Source of the DNA: Candidatus Fredericiella danica
GTDB lineage: Bacteria; Chloroflexota; Anaerolineae; Caldilineales; Caldilineaceae
DNA length: 21,319 nt
Direction: 5' to 3'
Assembly (NCBI GenBank): GCA_016713335.1
Contig: JADJPH010000100.1
Span: 1-21,319 of the forward strand
Shown here piece by piece: positions 17,123 to 21,319 of this stretch. The notes under the pieces were generated by a model that made no database searches, had not been told where the DNA came from, and saw only the letters and a program-made list of their open reading frames with translations. The stretch's first letter is position 1. Every line of letters starts with the position of its first letter. Made by a program: the position numbers and the translations under genes.

Positions 17123-18081
17123 GAGCAAGGAATAGCGGAGTGATCCAGCGTTGCGCCGGCGATCAGTTCGACGTAGAACTGCTGGATCTGTTCCATGTCT
17201 TGGATTCCAGCCACCTGGGCCACAAGAGCAGTGCTATCCGCGCCAAATTTCGTTTCCAGGCCAGACTGATCGCCGACAGGAGACCAAGCCGGATCCCACC
17301 TCTTCCCGACCTTCTTCTGTTCCACCTGGTCTTGAACGATCTCCCAAGATGCCGCCACTTACCTGTTCCACCTGGTCACCCTCCTCTTCCGCCTGAAATT
17401 GCGCCCACAACAGCGTGTTCACCGGCTTCGGCAACAACAAGAACCAGTCGAGCAAGTTCATGAGTTCGCGCACATTCTGCTCGTCAATGCCCGATCGGCG
17501 TAGCGGCGCCAGCGCTACCTGCCCGGCTGCGCGCTTCGGCCGTCCCTGCGTGTCCTGCGCTTGCAGATGCGCCGTACCACCAGGGCGAAGGGGTTGTCGC
17601 TCGCCGCCAACTCCGCCCACCAGGCACGCCAGTCATTCAATTTTAGCATAGGATAATGGAACGTGGCGACACACCCCCAGAGCCTCGCTCCCTCAGGTGT
17701 CAGGTCGCCAGTTGGGGATCGTCGCCCAGCACCGCCACACTGAAGACGGGTTCGTTGGTGTGTTGTTGGTGATGCGGATAGTAGGCTCCATCCGTTTGTT
17801 CTGGAAAGTCCGCGTCCCACTGGCTCTGAACCTCGATGTGCACGAACACCCATGCCTCATGACGCCACCCTTGCGCCGGACCAGCACGAGTTCGTCCACC
17901 GGCGCACCTCCCAACCTCGCTGTCATGCAACAGTTTGCGTAATGTCTTTGCCAAAGATGAACTCCTGAGTCCAGTCGATATCGGCGTGGACCTCTGGCAA
18001 GAAGAAGGCGATGAAGGCTTCGAAGTAGGTCTCGAGCGCATGCTTCCACGCGCCGTCAAAATCAATCGGAGGCTCGGCCAT
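17123..18081 (-). CDS. Rpn family / PD-(D/E)XK nuclease-like protein (heavily frameshifted)
   Basis: ATG 18081 (MAEPPIDFDGAWKHALETYFEAFIAFFLPEV, in two parts) opens the family pattern. Joined frames continue DIDWTQEFIF, LLHDSEVGR, VDELVLVRRKGG, EAWVFVHIEVQSQWDADFPEQ (the HIEVQ core of the PD-(D/E)XK fold), YRITNNT, EPVFSVAVLGDDPQ, ARLWGCVATFHYPMLKLNDW, ASDNPFALVV, RRSGIDEQNVRELMNLLDW, and a C-terminal KFGADSTALVAQVAGIQDMEQIQQFYVELIAGATLDH. This matches Rpn-type putative transposase/recombination-promoting nucleases, often DUF4351-tailed. A GACCAGGTGGAACAG duplication near 17325-17385 disturbs the tail. At least five indels break the frame, more than in neighbours, so a true pseudogene is possible. 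The end near 17123 (TAG in a repaired frame) is approximate. AGGA lies about 12 bases before the start. Confidence 0.75.
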
Positions 18082-18350
18082 GATCGCAGCAATCCTTTCT
18101 CAGGGGTGCGCACGTGCGCATGGATAATGATGCTTTGATCGTAGCCAGATTCCAGGTCGAATTCAATAGCAAAACCTATGGCAAACCTGAAGTTTAAGCG
18201 CAAGTCCAGGGTTCAAGCGCCAGCCCATCAAGCGAAACCCGAATCCGCAGTGCTCATTCCCGTCACGCACCGCCCAAAGAACAGCGCTACCACATCCATT
18301 CGGTCCTAAATTCGATGTGTAGTCTCCCCACCATCCTTTGCCGCCACCGC

Positions 18351-18413
18351 GTGCGACGCACTGGCGACAGGTTAGTGCGGTCCGGTGCGGGGATCTACGC
18401 CAGTGCGACGCGC
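18351..18413. repeat. GTGCGACGCAC inverted repeat, imperfect
   Basis: GTGCGACGCACTGGCG (18351-18366) and CGCCAGTGCGACGCGC (18398-18413) are partial inverted copies, best over GCACTGGCG. The left copy contains the same 11-base near-palindrome as the elements at 706-983 and 13588-13651. Confidence 0.65.
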
Positions 18414-18520
18414 AGTCTGCCATCTGCAAGAACCCCCAAATCCGTTCCGGTCCGAAATCCGTTGTAGTGCTGGCGGGCGGTCAGCCATCCTTCGCAGTCA
18501 CCCGAATCTGCCGGCGCCAA

Positions 18521-18539
18521 CTGCGGCTACAAGCCGCAG
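18521..18539. repeat. Short palindrome CTGCGGCTacaAGCCGCAG
   Basis: Eight-base perfect arms surround a 3-base loop, flanked by ctacgg. Small REP-like hairpin in noncoding DNA. Confidence 0.6.
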
Positions 18540-18550
18540 CTACGGTTTGC

Positions 18551-18687
18551 CTCGTCTCCCCGTTCCCGTCTCCCCACCTCCCCTTCTCCCCCTCTCCCTC
18601 TTTCCCTGTCTCCCCGTCTCCTTGTCTCCTTGTCTCCTTGTCTCCTTGTCTCTCTTTGTCTCCTTGTTCTTTGTCTCCTTGTCGCCC
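18551..18687 (+). repeat. Polypyrimidine tract with GTCTCCTT microsatellite
   Basis: About 135 bases are almost wholly C and T, with only scattered G and one A. The second half (from about 18616) is a run of GTCTCCTT units, four exact and several drifted. Strand asymmetry this strong allows triplex (H-DNA) structure. It lies upstream of the Lrp/AsnC gene. Confidence 0.85.
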
Positions 18688-18871
18688 AGACGCTGCGGAG
18701 ACTCGGACTTCACGCAGCCTGCAAAATCATCACCACACCCTCAGAAGTAACAATTTCGCACAGTTTTCGACCAAAATCTACCACTTTGTGATTTCCCCCC
18801 TGACAACCGCCGCCGCGGTAGAGTGACACTGTCTTGCTGCACCCCTTTGGGAGCGCAGCAGGAGCGAGGTA

Positions 18872-19331
18872 ACGACGCTGAGTCTCGACAACACCGACCG
18901 CAATCATCCGCTCGCTCAAGAGCGATTTGACGCCCTTCACCACCATCGCCGATGCGCTGGGCGTGTCGCCCGCACTTGATCCGCCCCGCGTCCAACGCCT
19001 CGTCGACAGGCGGCGCCCTTCAATTTGTCGCTGTGACCACCCCTCAAAACCAGTTTCCACACTATGGCACGTGATCGTGTAAAAGCCGATGGTCAGCACT
19101 CTGGAAATTGCCCGGCAGATCGCCGCATTTGAAGAGGTGATTCACCTGCGATCACCGCCGGCACCTCAATTCCTCGTGGAAGTCACTTGCATCGACAACG
19201 CCGACCTCCTGCACCCTCCTCACCGACAAACTCCACGGCGTCGAGGGTGTCCGCAGGCCGACCTTTATCTATTTGACGTCAACGAAATCTACACTTGGGA
19301 CCCGCCGGCCGCGGATGCCGGACAACGCTAA
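18872..19331 (+). CDS. Lrp/AsnC family transcriptional regulator (frameshifted)
   Basis: Joined frames give the whole family layout in about 150 residues. The N-terminal helix-turn-helix reads LSLDNTDRN, IIRSLKSD, PFTTIADALGVSPA, RVQRLVD, then LQFVAVTTPQN. The ligand-binding (RAM) domain follows: RDRVKADGQ, STLEIARQIAAFEEVIHLR, FLVEVTCIDNADLL, a repaired FLTDKLHGVEGV-like stretch, then ADLYLFDVNEIYTWDPP and stop TAA 19329-19331. AGGAG lies at 18860-18864. The start codon itself appears damaged (GTAACGACGCTG where GTG or ATG is expected), so 18872 is approximate. Breaks fall near 18905, 18925, 18975, 19000, 19055, 19095 and 19220. Such regulators bind amino acids or related small molecules and often control the gene beside them; here an aminotransferase starts 48 bases downstream on the same strand. 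Confidence 0.8.
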
Positions 19332-19336
19332 AGAGA

Positions 19337-19365
19337 CACGTGATTCGCAATACGTGATACGCACC
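19337..19365. repeat. Paired 'acgtgatacgca' units between Lrp and aminotransferase genes
   Basis: Two near copies, acgtgattcgca (19338) and acgtgatacgca (19352), lie 14 bases apart just before the ribosome binding site of the aminotransferase. The wording matches the cluster at 11085-11145. It may be a dispersed repeat or an operator-like site. Confidence 0.55.
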
Positions 19366-19378
19366 AGGAGCTACAACC

Positions 19379-20727
19379 ATGTCTAACTCAACCCACCCCA
19401 ATGTCAAGACCCGCGCACTGTTCAACAAAGCCAAGCAGTACATCCCCACGGCGTCAATTCAAAACTTCCGCTACTGGGGCGACGAACACACCCCATCATG
19501 CGGCGCGGCAGCGCGTCTATGTGTGGGACGCCGACGACAACCGCTTCATCGACTACCGGCTGGGCTTTGGGCCGATCATCCTTGGCCACGCCTATCCGGA
19601 AGTCAATCGGCGCGTCACCGACGCTATTCAAAATGGCGTCCTTTGCCGCCACGACGCCGGTGGAGATCGAACTGGCCGAGCGCTTCACCCGGATGACCGG
19701 GATGGACAAGGTCCGCCTTTCCAACACAGGCACCGGTCATTAGCTGCGCTGCATTGCCCGCGCCTACACCGGTCGCGAGAAGTTTATCAAGTCCGAAGGC
19801 AACTGGCTTCACGGCAACTTTGACCATGTGATGTTCAGCGGCCCGACTGCGCGCGCCGAACTGCTCGGCCCGCGCCAGCACCCACACCGCCTGCGCGCCA
19901 CCGAAGGGATGCCGGTCGCCATCCGCAACTATATGATTTCGTTGCCCTATAACGACGTCGAGATGTTGGAACGCACAATGGTGGAGCATGGCGAAGAGTT
20001 GGCCGCGGTCGTCCTCGAACCCATTATGGGCAACGTCGCTTGCATCCTACCAGACCCACTCTGGCTACAGCGGGTGCGCGAACTCTGTGATGAATTTGGG
20101 GTCGTCCTGATCTTTGATGAGGTCAAGACCAGCCGGCTGGCCAACGGCGGCGCGCGCAGTATTTCGGCGTCAAAGGCCGACCTTGGCGGCTACGCTAAGG
20201 CCATGGGCAATGGTTTCCCGCGTCTCCGCCGTCGCCGGCCGCGGTGAGATCAGGCGCGTGGTGGAACCGGCCATGTCGCCCACCGCGGCAACGGTTGCGG
20301 CACGTCGTGGCCGCCACTGCCGCGGCGGCCACCCTCGAGGATCCGGGCGACGCCTTTCATTCTCGCCAGCATCTTCGAACAGGGCCGGATCCTGATGGAT
20401 GGGATCGATGCCATCCTCACCCGTGCCGGCGTGCCTCGTGCAATCAGCGGCGTACCGTCAATGTTCAGCGTGCTACTCGGCAAAGATACGCCACCCGTCG
20501 ACCTATCGCTCTTACTGCGAGTTCGACGCCGGCATCTGGCCTGTCCGGCGCGGCGCTCTCATCGAAAACGGCTACATGGTCGATGACGACCACGCGGAAC
20601 CCCTGGTTCAAAGTAGCTGCCACGATGCCGCAGTCATCGGGGAAACACTCAACATCGTAAGAAGACGCCGTCAAGGATGTCTTTGGCGCCAGTGCAAAAC
20701 AAGTCCAATCTGCGCCTGCTGGCATAG
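19379..20727 (+). CDS. Class III aminotransferase, glutamate-1-semialdehyde aminomutase-like
   Basis: ATG 19379 (MSNSTHPNVKTRALFNKAKQYIP) has AGGAG 8 bases upstream. Repaired frames show the GSA-aminomutase-like order: VYVWDADDNRFIDYRLGFGPIILGHAYP, TTPVEIELAERF, VRLSNTGT (PLP phosphate contact), ARAYTGREKFIK, LAAVVLEPIMGN, LIFDEVKTSRL (Asp to the PLP nitrogen), and GGYAKAMGNGFP, whose Lys forms the PLP aldimine. Later come SIFEQGRILMDGIDAILTRAGVP, SMFSVLLGKDTPPVD and RLIENGYMV-like segments. True HemL and many amino-group-moving relatives share this core, so substrate is open; pairing with an Lrp/AsnC gene suggests amino acid metabolism rather than heme. Breaks lie near 19497, 19640, 19740, 20155, 20215, 20255-20340, 20500 and 20600. 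The stop TAG 20725-20727 is in a repaired frame and is approximate. Confidence 0.85.
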
Positions 20728-20743
20728 ACCTCGCACAGGGAAG

Positions 20744-20766
20744 CCCTGGAACGAAACGTTCCAGGG
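20744..20766. terminator. Hairpin between convergent genes
   Basis: CCCTGGAACG (20744-20753) and CGTTCCAGGG (20757-20766) pair perfectly around AAA. It sits between the ends of the plus-strand aminotransferase and the minus-strand oxidoreductase, so it can serve both. No T-run is present. Confidence 0.7.
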
Positions 20767-20792
20767 GGACAGACCTTCACCCAGGCCGTCTA

Positions 20793-21319
20793 CTACCAGC
20801 CAAACCGCTCTTCCTGCCAGGGGTCGCCTTCCATGTGGTAGCCGGAACGCTCCCAAAAGCCTGGACGATCCCCGCCAAACTCGAACCCGCGGATCCACTT
20901 GGCACTCTTCCAGAATACTCTTCGGTACCAAGACCGCATCCGGATAACCGCCGTGATCCGGTTCCAGCGGCTTCCCGGCATCATACAAATAGGCCAGCAT
21001 CGTGTCATCGTCATCCAGCACATCCAGCGCCACGTTGGGAATTTAGTAAACCCCCTGCTCGCAAATGCACCTGACATGGGTGGCCTACGGAAGAATCTCA
21101 AAATGGGTGATGAACTTCACGCCACGGAATCCCGGTCCAGTTCATATCGAGTTTGCTCCACCGCGTGACACAACGAATGTCGACCGTCTCCGTCTTCTTA
21201 CCCAGGTTGATCAACTCATCCCAACTGAAGACCCGTTCTGCTTTGACCAGGCCAAAGACACGCAGCGTCCACCCTGGAGATTTGTAGTGTGGCGTAATGC
21301 CATAATGCAGGACAGGGAA
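20793..21319 (-). CDS. Sulfite oxidase-like molybdopterin oxidoreductase, 3' part
   Basis: The N-terminus lies beyond the window. Read from the right edge: FPVLHYGITPHYKSPGW, LRVFGLVKAERVFSWDEL, TVDIRCVTRWSKLDMNWTGI (the Cys in RCVTRWS matches the conserved molybdenum ligand of the sulfite oxidase/YedY superfamily), PWRE, then after frame repairs NVALDVLDDDDTMLAYLYD, PLEPDHGGYP, KSAKWIRGFEF and PGFWERSGYHMEGDPWQEE, ending RFGW with TAG at 20793-20795. The closing KSAKWIRG...DRPGFWE..GYH..GDPW pattern is typical of bacterial sulfite-oxidase-like proteins. These use a molybdenum cofactor for oxygen-atom transfer; the substrate is not known here. Breaks lie near 21100, 21050, 20985, 20950 and 20880. 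It converges with the aminotransferase across a hairpin. Confidence 0.88.

Larger units (their letters stand above)
18082..18871. other. Repeat-rich spacer between divergent genes
   Basis: About 790 bases separate the minus-strand Rpn-like start from the plus-strand Lrp-like gene. No convincing protein is seen: the minus-strand frames at 18163-18429 and 18710-19099 lack family features, and the second lies antisense to the Lrp gene. The stretch holds a related pair cggtcctaaattcgat (about 18301) and cggtccgaaatccgtt (about 18450), two palindromic repeats and a long pyrimidine tract, listed separately. Confidence 0.55.

Noticed and set aside
17234..17620. Separate 128-residue minus-strand gene
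   Set aside because: It is one of the frame pieces of the Rpn-like gene (RRSGIDEQNVRELMNLLDW region), not an independent gene.
18710..19099. Minus-strand open frame of 129 residues
   Set aside because: It is antisense to the Lrp/AsnC gene, whose helix-turn-helix and ligand domain can be read on the plus strand.

Overview
This window looks like a GC-rich bacterial chromosome segment, most likely from an uncultured filamentous Chloroflexota (Anaerolineae or Caldilineae type). That placement is an inference from the mix of families: an Rpn-type nuclease-like gene, a DUF4013 membrane protein, GT-C glycosyltransferases, a lone glycogen-binding (CBM48) protein, QueG with a C-terminal HEAT-like tail, and very many short palindromic repeats between genes. 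No rRNA or tRNA gene was seen. No marker gene in the window fixes the phylum.

Layout. Positions 1-494 hold the frameshifted 3' end of a probable Rpn/PD-(D/E)XK protein, followed by about 730 bases of repeats without a gene. A minus-strand block (8187 down to 1225) runs CBM48 protein, GT39-like membrane glycosyltransferase, SAM methyltransferase, GT2 (dolichyl-phosphate mannosyltransferase-like), DegT/perosamine-synthase-like aminotransferase, and an HExxH metalloprotease. The five genes from GT39 to the protease look like a surface polysaccharide or glycoprotein cassette. Minus-strand leuS (8683-11014) lies upstream of it. A divergent region of about 460 bases leads to a plus-strand secreted FG-GAP/integrin-alpha repeat protein (11478-13228).

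From 13305 to 14604 there is a large noncoding repeat locus. It has 15 units of an exact 47-bp tandem repeat with a palindromic core, split by a 270-bp fold-back element, and it is preceded by related units in the opposite orientation. Next come plus-strand queG, a plus-strand DUF4013 membrane protein, a minus-strand Rpn-like gene, and a repeat- and pyrimidine-rich spacer. The right end has a plus-strand Lrp/AsnC regulator followed directly by a class III (GSA-aminomutase-like) aminotransferase. The minus-strand 3' end of a sulfite-oxidase-like molybdopterin oxidoreductase closes the window.

Nearly every gene is broken by one or more 1-2 base indels that can be repaired by eye, often at homopolymers or short repeats, and this includes the 3' end of essential leuS. 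The simplest reading is uncorrected sequencing error, so gene ends are given for the repaired genes. Some larger losses are not explained that way: about 54 residues of the LeuRS anticodon-binding domain, and most of one FG-GAP repeat. I saw no convincing new defence, mobile or biosynthetic system. The most unusual structure is the 47-bp palindromic array with its embedded fold-back element.
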